Shown here: in pieces, positions 1 to 6,610 of the stretch
Layout: each line of letters begins with the position of its first letter
How positions within the stretch are numbered: the first letter of the stretch is position 1
Assembly (NCBI GenBank): GCA_903837255.1
Contig: CAILTZ010000432.1
Span: 1-7,183, forward strand
Direction of reading: 5' to 3'
DNA from: an uncultured Pirellula sp.
Lineage (GTDB): Bacteria; Planctomycetota; Planctomycetia; Pirellulales; Pirellulaceae
Length of the DNA stretch: 7,183 bases
Notes under the pieces: generated by a model
The model's input: the letters and a program-made list of their open reading frames with translations, nothing else
Database searches by the model: none
Told to the model about the DNA's origin: nothing
Position numbers and translations under genes: made by a program

Positions 1-46
1 CAATGCATATGCGCGAGTAGGACGAAGGTAGCTGGAAGTTACGACT

Positions 47-66
47 CCACCGGACGAGTCCGGTGG
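47..66. repeat. Perfect 8-bp inverted repeat, CGAG loop
   Basis: CCACCGGA-CGAG-TCCGGTGG is a perfect GC-rich hairpin with a four-base loop, and no T-tract follows it on either strand. It could be a REP-like palindromic element or part of a transcript 3' end. A TAG stop on the plus strand overlaps its right edge at 67-69. Whether it recurs in the genome cannot be judged from a single copy. Confidence 0.45.
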
Positions 67-129
67 TAGGCTCCGAACGCACCTGTGATGACGTGGAGCT
101 ATTTTGAGCTTCGCTCGTTTCGCGGTGGA

Positions 130-152
130 GATCGGTCAACACTTGACCGATC
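130..152 (-). terminator. Hairpin at end of five-gene cluster, possible terminator
   Basis: GATCGGTCAA and TTGACCGATC form a perfect 10-bp stem around a 3-nt loop, starting 9 nt downstream of the stop codon of the last gene of the cluster (162-332). This is where a transcript end would be expected. No T-tract follows on the minus strand, where the next bases are TCCACCGCG, so it is not a classical intrinsic terminator. It may be an mRNA 3'-stabilising hairpin, or a symmetric protein-binding site. The hairpin is directly visible; its role is inferred from position. Confidence 0.5.
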
Positions 153-161
153 AATCCTGCC

Positions 162-332
162 CTAGCGATTCTCTTGGACCTCGGTATAGAACATCGCCCC
201 TGCATTGATATTGCGTTCTTCAAGCAATCGCATGTGCTTGCGTACCGACGAAGTCTCGGCGATGCGGGGTAAAATCCATAGCCATACAAAAGCCAGTAGC
301 ATGCAGCCACCCAGGAGCTTGACCCATCGCAT
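162..332 (-). CDS. 56-aa single-pass membrane microprotein
   Basis: I recognise no family for this small gene. The reading frame gives 56 residues: start MRWVKLLGG, a hydrophobic segment at about residues 5-21 (CMLLAFVWLWIL), then a charged tail containing RKHMRLLEERNINAG and ending at a TAG. The basic N-terminus followed by a hydrophobic stretch fits a membrane anchor or uncleaved signal, with a helical charged tail of about 33 residues probably outside the cytoplasm. It starts 15 nt after the stop of the YeiH-type transporter and has an AAGGGG ribosome binding site about 6 nt before the ATG. That spacing and the ordered composition support a real gene co-expressed with the transporter. It may be a small accessory subunit, but that is inference. 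A perfect hairpin follows its stop. Confidence 0.7.
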   Translation of the reverse strand: MRWVKLLGGCMLLAFVWLWILPRIAETSSVRKHMRLLEERNINAGAMFYTEVQENR

Positions 333-347
333 GCTCCACCCCTTGTC

Positions 348-1772
348 TCACTTGGCGAGAATCTCTTTGACCTTGTCGGCGTACAACACGCCAAACATCA
401 AGTAGGCCATCAGCAGAGAAAGGATCAAGCTCCAAGCTTGCCCGAAGACATACAAAAACAGGGGCTTGCCCTCTTTGAGGTACTTGCCAAGCTCCCGGAA
501 ATTTGTCTCCAATCCAAACGCAACAAACGCCAAACAAAACAGCCAGCTTCGAAGTGGCGTTACGGTGTCCTTGGTGATCGTATCGATCGCCGCTGTCGGT
601 GTCCCGAGCGCCGGCAAAAGAAACGAAAACGCCAGAGAGGCTGCTAAAAACCCCAAAACAAACTTGGGAAACCTTCTCCAAATCTCTCCAACTCCTATCC
701 GAGTCCCTCCAGGCTGGTCTCCAAAACGCAGGCTCCAATAACAAGCCACGGCAAATGCGATCACACCGATCAACACGTTTTGAATCATCTTGACGGTCGT
801 GGCGATCGTTTCGGCCTCTTTGCCTAGCAACGCACCAGCGGCGGCCACGGCTCCCGTCGAGTCAATCGTCCCGCCCATCCAAGCCGCGCCAACATTCTTG
901 TCCATCCCGCTCCACAAAACAAACTGCGGTTGGACAACCATCATCAAGGAGGTAAATAATAGCGAGATGCCGATCGCATAGGAAACCTCCTCACGCTTGG
1001 CTCGGCAAGCCGCCCCAGTCGCTATCGCTGCCGATACCCCACACACAGACATATCGGCCGAAATCACCATGTTCAAACTCGGTGACTCCATCTTCAACAC
1101 CCTTTGACCAAACCAATACGTGGTGATCAAGACCACGGGTGTGACAATCCAAGAGGTCAAAATACCAGGCATCCCAAGCGCCACGAGCTTGCTAAAGAGC
1201 ACCTCGGACCCGAGCAAAACCAATCCCAACTTGATGATCGTATCGCCGATGAGCATCGGGCGAATCAAGCGAGGGACTCCTACGGTATTGCTGATGAGCA
1301 GACCCAAAAGCAAGGCCCAAAGCACATACTCGTAGTTGTAGTCCTTGATCACCTTCTGGCTCGCCATCACAAACGCCAGCGTCCCGAGCGATGACAGGAG
1401 CAAGTAGCCGATCCAATACTCGGTTGGCCGAAGTCCCTTCCATAGTGCTACCGGAACCAACAGGATCCCAAGCACCGACCAGGTAAACACAAGGGCAGGG
1501 AAGTGCTGGTACTGTTTCTTCTCTTTTTTCTCACCCGATACAACGTCACTCGCTACGACGCCATCCGATACAACCGATCGGATCGGGTTATCGACCCACG
1601 GCTCTAGCTTGGCGATTTTTCCCTTGAGGTGATTGATCACCTTGGGCTTACCCCCCGAGGACGCATCGGTCTGCCCTTGGACCATCCAAGTGCAAGCGCA
1701 CAGAACTAGCCCTCCCAATGCAATGACCAGCCAATCTTCGTGCTGGAACATTTTGCGTAGCCATGCCCCCAT
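348..1772 (-). CDS. YeiH/UPF0324-family putative sulfate exporter, long form
   Basis: This 474-residue integral membrane protein has about 10-12 hydrophobic segments. The C-terminal ~380 residues resemble the YeiH/UPF0324 family (Pfam Cons_hypoth698), annotated as putative sulfate exporters although the substrate is largely untested. Supporting stretches are the GLLISNTVGVP region at 157-167, IIKLGLVLLGSEVL at 179-192, the small-residue SADMSVCGVSAA segment at 238-249, and the Gly/Ala-rich GGTIDSTGAVAAAG segment at 300-313. The first ~90 residues are extra compared with the roughly 340-residue enterobacterial form. They hold one membrane segment at 13-32 and a polar linker rich in Lys and Glu (GEKKEKKQ at 80-87). 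The ATG overlaps the ABC ATPase stop by one base (TAATG), with GGGAG about 10 nt upstream, so translational coupling is likely. Family assignment is confident; the transported substrate is not. Confidence 0.85.
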   Translation of the reverse strand: MGAWLRKMFQHEDWLVIALGGLVLCACTWMVQGQTDASSGGKPKVINHLKGKIAKLEPWVDNPIRSVVSDGVVASDVVSGEKKEKKQYQHFPALVFTWSVLGILLVPVALWKGLRPTEYWIGYLLLSSLGTLAFVMASQKVIKDYNYEYVLWALLLGLLISNTVGVPRLIRPMLIGDTIIKLGLVLLGSEVLFSKLVALGMPGILTSWIVTPVVLITTYWFGQRVLKMESPSLNMVISADMSVCGVSAAIATGAACRAKREEVSYAIGISLLFTSLMMVVQPQFVLWSGMDKNVGAAWMGGTIDSTGAVAAAGALLGKEAETIATTVKMIQNVLIGVIAFAVACYWSLRFGDQPGGTRIGVGEIWRRFPKFVLGFLAASLAFSFLLPALGTPTAAIDTITKDTVTPLRSWLFCLAFVAFGLETNFRELGKYLKEGKPLFLYVFGQAWSLILSLLMAYLMFGVLYADKVKEILAK

Positions 1773-2710
1773 TAGATTTTGGCTCCCGCTCCCTTGGTGA
1801 AGGCCATAAAGGCAGACTCGAGGTTGATCTCCTCGGCCGCGAATTTGGTGAATGGGATCCCTTGAGTTGCAAGCAGCATGCTCAGCGACGAGTAATCTTC
1901 AACATCGGCTTTGAGTGTCACTCGGAGCTTGGCTCCGTCGAGGGCGACTCGCTCGACCATCGGCAGGGGGGAGATCAAATCGATCGCCTTGGCCGAATCC
2001 TGAGCCTTGACCAGATCGATAAGAATGGTGGTGTTGGGGCTTACACGTTTGATAATCGATGACACATCGTCGCTAGCGATCATCTTACCCGAGTCGATAA
2101 TCCCAACCTTGTTACAAACATCGGCCAACTCAGGCAAGATGTGGCTACTGACAATGATCGTCTTACCCATAGCCCCTAGTCGTCGCATCAAAGCACGCAT
2201 CTCGATACGCGCCCGAGGATCCAAACCGCTTAGGGGTTCGTCCAGGAGCAAGACGGCAGGGTCATGAAGCAGCGTCCGAGCCAACCCCAACCTCTGAGTC
2301 TGACCACGTGAGAGGGTGTTCGCGTAAGCGTCACGCTTGAAGTCCAAGTCGACGATGTCGAGCATTTCATTGCATCGCTTGCGCCTAGCCTGTGGGCCGA
2401 TTCGATACGCAGCGGCGAAGAACTCCAGGTATTCAATGACCGTCATATCATCGTACACGCCAAAAAAATCTGGCATGAATCCGACCAATCGCCGAATCTC
2501 CTTGGGATGCGTGTAGATCGAATAGTTGCACACATAGGCTTCCCCCTCGGTGGGCTCAAGCAGCGTTGCAACAATCCGCATGGTCGTGGTTTTACCAGCA
2601 CCGTTTGGTACGATGAACCCGAACAAATCCCCTTGGCCGAGGTCCAAGTCGATATCTCGGATCGCGTACATGTCATCGTACTTTTTAGTCAATTTAATCG
2701 TCTTTATCAC
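1772..2710 (-). CDS. ABC transporter ATP-binding protein, ABC-2/export type, variant Walker A
   Basis: This 312-residue cytoplasmic ATPase would energise an ABC-2-type exporter. A nucleotide-binding domain fills residues 1-220: Walker A-like VPNGAGKTT at 34-42, Q-loop region GFMPD at 77-81, signature LSRGQ at 133-137, Walker B VLLLDEP at 153-159 with catalytic Glu158, D-loop SGLD at 161-164 and H-loop His190. The remaining ~90 residues resemble the C-terminal extension of this subfamily. Two deviations are visible. The first Gly of the Walker A motif is Val34 (codon GTA), and the Q-loop Gln position is Asp81. The start is a GTG at 2710 with GGAG 7 nt upstream; no ATG offers a better start. 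It lies 30 nt after the 758-aa gene and overlaps the transporter start by one base. No membrane ABC subunit is encoded in the window. Confidence 0.9.
   Translation of the reverse strand: MIKTIKLTKKYDDMYAIRDIDLDLGQGDLFGFIVPNGAGKTTTMRIVATLLEPTEGEAYVCNYSIYTHPKEIRRLVGFMPDFFGVYDDMTVIEYLEFFAAAYRIGPQARRKRCNEMLDIVDLDFKRDAYANTLSRGQTQRLGLARTLLHDPAVLLLDEPLSGLDPRARIEMRALMRRLGAMGKTIIVSSHILPELADVCNKVGIIDSGKMIASDDVSSIIKRVSPNTTILIDLVKAQDSAKAIDLISPLPMVERVALDGAKLRVTLKADVEDYSSLSMLLATQGIPFTKFAAEEINLESAFMAFTKGAGAKI
1783..1787 (-). promoter_or_regulatory. Ribosome binding site of the YeiH-type gene inside the ATPase gene
   Basis: GGGAG lies within the last codons of the ATPase gene, about 10 nt before the ATG at 1772. 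With the TAATG stop/start overlap it fixes the start of the transporter and suggests that ribosomes finishing the ATPase reinitiate on the transporter. Confidence 0.5.
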
Positions 2711-2740
2711 AGTCCTGCTCCGAGTCGAATCGCATTGGCC

Positions 2741-5017
2741 TTATGGCGCATTGGTGGGGCCGTCTTTCAGCAGCGAAAAGGATCGGTTGCTGTTCTGAAC
2801 AGACAGCACCAAACGAACCACCGTCAGCCGTTTTCCCTGAATTGCATTTTGCTGCACCCCATCGCGCTGCAGATTCCACTTGCTGGCTGACTCCGGTAAA
2901 CGAGCAAATAGAATTGCCCGATCGAGCTTAAGCAAATCCGAACAATCAAGCGATGCCAAGTACCGATGCTGCAAACCCATATAGGATGTTCCACCCGCAG
3001 ATCGGAAAAAGGACATCAGTTCCGCAAGTCGCTCCAAGTTGTCGTTGTCGGAGGGATTCCAGGCCACTCCCTGCTCTTGCCCAGAAACAAACGCCCTACG
3101 CTGCAGTCGACGCTGAATGTCTTTGGGTATGCTCGTGGAAATCGGAACTCGCTCATTGGGCCGAATTCTTCCAGGGATCGCGTAAACTCGGCCCGAAAAA
3201 TAAAGAACTCCGTCAAGCAAATCGACGTTGAACGGATTGGAAAACGATCCTTGCAATAGATCGTCCTTGCCAGAAACGGTCGTCAATCCATTGGACTCTT
3301 CTTGGATCGATACCTTCTCGTTCCAGGAATACTCCAGTGCCTTGGTTCCTGCAGTTGGAACACCCAAGCCCCTTATAAAACTGCCGGTACCCACGGACCC
3401 AATTCCGTAATCGGGCAATCCCAACTGGCTCGTGACGCTCGATTCAAATCCTCCAATCCCCTTGCCTGGTTGTCCGAACCAATCCAAACGATTGACCTCC
3501 CGAAAGGTCGAGCCGTCTGAGTCTGAGCTCAAAGGTCGATGGAAGGAATTGAAATCGTACAAACCACTTTTGCCCCCGTAACAGTGAGCAAAGCCGCGGG
3601 CTTGCAACTGCTGGGTCTGATCATTCACATCAATCAATTCGAGCGTGTTGATCGACGGGTCCTGGGGCTTCCAAGCTCGAAAGAACATCGTAGTGATGGC
3701 TATCGTGGCCAAAGAACAAGCCAACAAGGTCCACCATGTCAATCGCGGCTTGTGGAGATACTTGACGGTCAAAAAGTAGTCCAGCGGCCCAATGAGCAAA
3801 GCGAGCAGGCCCGCGATCAGTACCAAATGCCCTAAATTCCCTAAATGCAAATCAGGAAAGCGATCGAGCATCGCATTCAACTGTCCCGACAGATCGTCAT
3901 ACGGAAGAAATGCACTGCGATTGGACTTCGACTCGGCCTTCTCCCAACACTCCTTCATCAAGTACTTCAGAAGCGACGGGCGGGTCTCCCAAGCCGCCAT
4001 CTGCGGTGAGTCGATCTCGGTCGCTAGCCATGTCACGCTTCCAGTCCCATAGGCCCAACGGGCGATCAGCGGTAACCTCACCCGGCTGGCCGTCACCCCA
4101 AGGACATCGAGCTTGCCAGAGGTCATCTTCAAAATCGAGGTTTCGAGCATGTCGAGCTGATCCTGAGATCCCAGCAAGGACTCGATGGGACCGGGCTCGC
4201 AGTCTTGGGCCGATTCAATCAGCCTGCCTGCGAGAAACTCCTCGAACTCTGGGTAACTTGCAAGCGTCGGCCCCCCCTTGCCCCACGTGAGAATCATCTG
4301 GCCACCCAACCCCAACCAATCTCGGATCCCGAGCCGCTGCTGGGCCGTCATCCCCTGATTGATCTGTGGATTGGAGGATGAAAAGACGATCACATCCGCA
4401 CCCGAATAGCCGAGCATGCCGCTGGGTATCTCACCGACACTGGTCAACTCCGAGACACGTAGCTCTTCGGCCCGACCTCCGGCAGACTTCATCAACCCTT
4501 GGTCCAGGTTCAAGTGAGTTGTCCCGATGCCGATCACCCAAGGATCTGTCGCCAAGAGAGCTTGACCACGCTCTTGATCGGTCAAAACATGCGCCGAAGT
4601 GTACTTGCCCTCGATCAGCACCACGACACGAATAGGTCGGTCAGCGCGTCCGTGTTTGGCATAAAGATCTACCAACGCAGGCGATCCCGGAGAGGCTTGG
4701 AAAACCCATTTGGGATCCGAATAGGTCACCCCGTTGCCATCTCCGTCGAACGTTTGAATCTCCAGCGTGCCGGTCAACGCACGAGTCACCTCGACCTGGA
4801 CACGGTGCCAAGTTGGAAAGCCGACTTTCCAACGTCCCTCGAGCCCCGAACGAACGCTCAGGCTCACCTCATCGCTGGAGGTCTGAACCTGTGCGTGCAG
4901 TCGCTCAGAATTCAACATCAGCCCGAGAGCCGAGAATAGAACCGTCAAAAACGAAGAAAAAAGCCGCTGTCGCAACTTCGACGGCAACGGCTCATTTGGA
5001 CTTGTAGAGATTTGCAT
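2741..5017 (-). CDS. Large exported membrane-anchored protein with glutamine amidotransferase-like region
   Basis: No named family is recognised with certainty. From the ATG at 5017 the protein has 758 residues. There is an N-terminal signal peptide (hydrophobic core about 20-36, possible cleavage near HAQ at 41-43) and a beta-rich N-terminal half. Around 205-247 is a stretch (GADVIVFSSS, then QQRLGIRDWLGLGGQMILTWG) resembling the class I glutamine amidotransferase-like fold found in large bacterial membrane proteins, without an obvious catalytic Cys. Two membrane segments lie at about 395-417 and 426-446, with IGPLDYFL between residues 409 and 416. A second soluble domain of about 300 residues follows. 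The last ~100 residues are Arg/Leu-rich. A TTG at 5038, directly after the upstream stop, would add seven residues; neither start has a clear ribosome binding site, so the ATG is preferred. Co-location with an ABC ATPase suggests an envelope role, possibly an extracytoplasmic partner of a transporter. Confidence 0.8.
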   Translation of the reverse strand: MQISTSPNEPLPSKLRQRLFSSFLTVLFSALGLMLNSERLHAQVQTSSDEVSLSVRSGLEGRWKVGFPTWHRVQVEVTRALTGTLEIQTFDGDGNGVTYSDPKWVFQASPGSPALVDLYAKHGRADRPIRVVVLIEGKYTSAHVLTDQERGQALLATDPWVIGIGTTHLNLDQGLMKSAGGRAEELRVSELTSVGEIPSGMLGYSGADVIVFSSSNPQINQGMTAQQRLGIRDWLGLGGQMILTWGKGGPTLASYPEFEEFLAGRLIESAQDCEPGPIESLLGSQDQLDMLETSILKMTSGKLDVLGVTASRVRLPLIARWAYGTGSVTWLATEIDSPQMAAWETRPSLLKYLMKECWEKAESKSNRSAFLPYDDLSGQLNAMLDRFPDLHLGNLGHLVLIAGLLALLIGPLDYFLTVKYLHKPRLTWWTLLACSLATIAITTMFFRAWKPQDPSINTLELIDVNDQTQQLQARGFAHCYGGKSGLYDFNSFHRPLSSDSDGSTFREVNRLDWFGQPGKGIGGFESSVTSQLGLPDYGIGSVGTGSFIRGLGVPTAGTKALEYSWNEKVSIQEESNGLTTVSGKDDLLQGSFSNPFNVDLLDGVLYFSGRVYAIPGRIRPNERVPISTSIPKDIQRRLQRRAFVSGQEQGVAWNPSDNDNLERLAELMSFFRSAGGTSYMGLQHRYLASLDCSDLLKLDRAILFARLPESASKWNLQRDGVQQNAIQGKRLTVVRLVLSVQNSNRSFSLLKDGPTNAP

Positions 5018-5038
5018 TGCAGATCGCGTAATGATCAA

Positions 5039-5719
5039 TTAATCGAGACGCTTGACTCGAAGATTGCGAAAGTACACCTTGCTCCCGGGATCGTGAGCCT
5101 GAAGTGCAAAAGTCCCTTCGTCGATCTTGCGAGTAAAATCCGATCCCGCCTTTTGATCGTCTGGCTCGATGTACTCGACCATCGTCTTGCCATTGACCTT
5201 GAGCGTTACCTTCTTGCCCTGAACGATGATCTCCTGGGTGTACCATTCGTTGTCCTTGGCAGCCGGCTCCAAAACATCCTTCACTCCATAGAGACTGCTG
5301 GTCTTGCGAGGATCGGAGTTGTACGACAGATTCACTTGGCACTCAAAGCCATGCTTGGGCCAACCCGAGTCCTGGTACTTTGTGTGGAAGTAAATCCCTG
5401 CATTGCTGTTGGGCTCAGTCTTGACCTCAGCCTTGAAGTGAAAATTCTTATAAGGCTTGTCGTTGCCGACATAGAACAAGTGGGCTCGTTCCCCTTTGCA
5501 GACCAGATTTCCGTCTTCGATTTTCCAGCTGCCTGGATTCTCGTTGACCTTCCAACCAGTCATCGTCTTGCCATCAAAGAGGCTGACAAATCCCGTTTCA
5601 GTTTCCTGCTTGGTCGCATCTTGACCGCGCGCGACACGCGCCGCCATCGAAACCACACTCAGGCCGAGCATGCCGAGGCACAACATGCCAATTCTGTTGA
5701 AAAGACTTCGAAACATCAT
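5039..5719 (-). CDS. Secreted DUF1080 / 3-keto-disaccharide hydrolase-domain protein
   Basis: The 226-residue product begins with a signal peptide (hydrophobic core at about 11-26, likely cleavage near residue 32) followed by one DUF1080 domain (Pfam PF06439, concanavalin A-like sandwich) from about 43 to 224. Supporting motifs are FVSLFDGKTMTGWK at 44-57, NAGIYFHT at 106-113, ECQVN at 126-130, and a C-terminal EGTFALQAHDPGS...YFRNLRVK block at 201-223. Some relatives hydrolyse 3-keto-glycosides, and the family is greatly expanded in planctomycetes; the substrate here is unknown. An upstream in-frame TTG at 5752 would add 11 residues, but the ATG at 5719 has GAAAGG 8 nt before it and a cleaner signal peptide, so it is preferred. 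It is the first gene of the five-gene cluster, 21 nt before the next ATG. Confidence 0.88.
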   Translation of the reverse strand: MMFRSLFNRIGMLCLGMLGLSVVSMAARVARGQDATKQETETGFVSLFDGKTMTGWKVNENPGSWKIEDGNLVCKGERAHLFYVGNDKPYKNFHFKAEVKTEPNSNAGIYFHTKYQDSGWPKHGFECQVNLSYNSDPRKTSSLYGVKDVLEPAAKDNEWYTQEIIVQGKKVTLKVNGKTMVEYIEPDDQKAGSDFTRKIDEGTFALQAHDPGSKVYFRNLRVKRLD

Positions 5720-5727
5720 CGCCAACG

Positions 5728-5733
5728 CCTTTC
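5728..5733 (-). promoter_or_regulatory. Ribosome binding site deciding the DUF1080 start
   Basis: GAAAGG on the minus strand sits 8 nt before the ATG at 5719. The alternative TTG at 5752 lies upstream of it and has no comparable site, which is why the shorter start was chosen. Confidence 0.5.
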
Positions 5734-5799
5734 TAAAGGAACGAAACAACAAGCTCTAACGATCGGCGGCCCCTGAATCGGGCAATGATCGCGGAGGGA

Positions 5800-5805
5800 A
5801 TTATA
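5800..5805 (-). promoter_or_regulatory. Candidate -10 box upstream of the five-gene cluster
   Basis: A perfect TATAAT on the minus strand lies about 80 nt before the DUF1080 ATG. It is in the only intergenic space ahead of the cluster and downstream of the terminator of the preceding gene. No good -35 hexamer sits at 16-18 nt: CCGACA is 21 nt upstream, and there is no extended TGn. Transcription would begin near 5793, giving a leader of about 75 nt. The hexamer is seen; promoter function is inferred. Confidence 0.45.
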
Positions 5806-5884
5806 ACCTAAATCCATTCTGCCCGGTGTCGGCCCGATCCCGTCGCGGTGCTTAAATCCGCGGGCTCGGACGAGACTCATGCAT

Positions 5885-5920
5885 AAAAAAAGGCGCCCTC
5901 CGGATCTTCGAGGACGCCTT
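5885..5920 (-). terminator. Intrinsic terminator of the haem protein gene
   Basis: On the minus strand AAGGCG-T-CCTC pairs with GAGG-G-CGCCTT (one internal mismatch, 9-nt loop), directly followed by a run of seven T. It begins about 43 nt after the stop codon of the CxxCH protein. Stem and T-tract together are the classical Rho-independent signature, and the placement separates that gene from the five-gene cluster downstream. Confidence 0.85.
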
Positions 5921-5963
5921 GAAATACTTTGGATTTCTGACCGAACAACCTCAGCCTCAAAGT

Positions 5964-6371
5964 CTACTTGCCCTTGACGTCACCGCCAGGCAGCAGTCCG
6001 TCTTTAATCCTTTGAGCAAAGGTCTTGTCGGAACCCTCAGCCTTCTTGTCCTCAATCTTCTTGAGAATTTCTTCGACCAGCTTGCGTGTCCCTTCGAGGT
6101 TCTCTTTGAACTTCGCTGGTGGAAAATTCTTCTTGGTCAGACCTTCGTGCTCAAGCATATCGCCGTAAGGGTTGTGCTTCTTCTTGTTCTCGCCGTCGAT
6201 GTGGCAGACGTTGCACTTGGCCTCTACAGCGAGTTTCTTGAACCCATCGTTCGTGCTCTTGTCAACGTAGATCGATGCCCATGCTTCACTGAATTCCTTG
6301 ATTGCAAACGCATTGGGCGAAGCCACCGATAAACTCAACGCTGCAGCCAAATAAACGATCGCTTTCTTCAT
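5964..6371 (-). CDS. Small exported monohaem c-type cytochrome-like protein
   Basis: The product is 135 residues with a signal peptide (MKKAIVYLAAALSLSVA, cleavage probably after AFA at 21-23), so it is predicted periplasmic. One haem c attachment site, CNVCH, lies at 53-57, followed by a Lys-rich segment (GENKKKHNPYGDML at 60-73) and a mostly helical, Lys/Glu-rich C-terminal half ending KGK. His57 would be the proximal haem ligand. A distal ligand is not obvious: Met72, His66 and His75 are candidates. The short spacing and NPYG stretch resemble small planctomycete cytochromes found near metabolic or electron-transfer genes, but the partner is unknown. The ATG is supported by GGAG 10 nt upstream. 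The gene stands alone, with its own promoter at 6501-6529 and terminator at 5885-5920. Confidence 0.82.
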   Translation of the reverse strand: MKKAIVYLAAALSLSVASPNAFAIKEFSEAWASIYVDKSTNDGFKKLAVEAKCNVCHIDGENKKKHNPYGDMLEHEGLTKKNFPPAKFKENLEGTRKLVEEILKKIEDKKAEGSDKTFAQRIKDGLLPGGDVKGK

Positions 6372-6500
6372 CGAATTGTCTCTCCAGAAGTGGGGGGCGG
6401 GGCGCCAGATGCCGCAGACTCATACTCTCGCACTCGGAAAACCAGCACGCTCAGAACCGGTTTTGTGCCTTGGACTGCTCACACGCATCGGACTACTCTG

Positions 6501-6529
6501 ATTTAACTCACATTTCTGCCCAATGTCAA
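6501..6529 (-). promoter_or_regulatory. Sigma-70-like promoter of the cytochrome-like gene
   Basis: On the minus strand a consensus -35 TTGACA (6529-6524) is followed by exactly 17 nt and a -10 TTAAAT (6506-6501), which matches the consensus at four of six positions. The predicted start near 6494 gives a leader of about 120 nt before the ATG at 6371. This is the best promoter match in the window and points to fairly strong housekeeping expression. Confidence 0.7.
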
Positions 6530-6610
6530 ACCGAACAAGACGTCGAATCACGACAAAATCCTAGATGAGCCAAAATGCCCCGCTTCAAACGCCACCAACC
6601 CCCCGGATGC

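Larger units (their letters stand above)
1..161. other. Intergenic region rich in inverted repeats
   Basis: No gene is supported here. The plus strand is open in one frame from the window edge to a TAG at 67-69, about 22 codons, which could be the tail of a gene entering from the left but has no recognisable content. The region carries several inverted repeats: a perfect 8-bp stem with a CGAG loop at 47-66, a GCTCC/GGAGC pair at 70-74 and 95-99, a small GAGC/GCTC hairpin at 106-116, and the 10-bp hairpin listed separately at 130-152. This density suggests either a structured 3' end or a repetitive palindromic element. The sequence alone does not tell which. Confidence 0.5.

Noticed and set aside
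1..69. C-terminal end of a plus-strand gene entering from the left
   Set aside because: Only about 22 open codons with no recognisable content, and the last codons are built from the palindrome at 47-66. Too little to call.
220..744. 174-codon minus-strand frame overlapping the transporter and microprotein
   Set aside because: It lies out of frame inside the YeiH-type gene, with Arg/Trp-rich, motif-free composition. The overlapping frames at 348-1772 and 162-332 are far better supported.
2741..5038. TTG start at 5038 for the 758-aa protein
   Set aside because: It directly follows the upstream stop and has no ribosome binding site. The ATG seven codons later gives an equally good signal peptide with the commoner start codon, although the choice is not certain.
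5012..5776. 254-codon open frame on the plus strand opposite the DUF1080 gene
   Set aside because: The minus strand gives a clear DUF1080 domain with a signal peptide. The opposite frame has no recognisable motif and its Leu/Val/Ile-rich content is what a reverse-complemented coding frame yields.
5919..6332. 137-codon plus-strand frame opposite the cytochrome-like gene
   Set aside because: It begins in the terminator stem of the minus-strand gene and mirrors its Lys/Glu-rich codons as hydrophobic residues. The minus strand has promoter, ribosome binding site, signal peptide and CxxCH.
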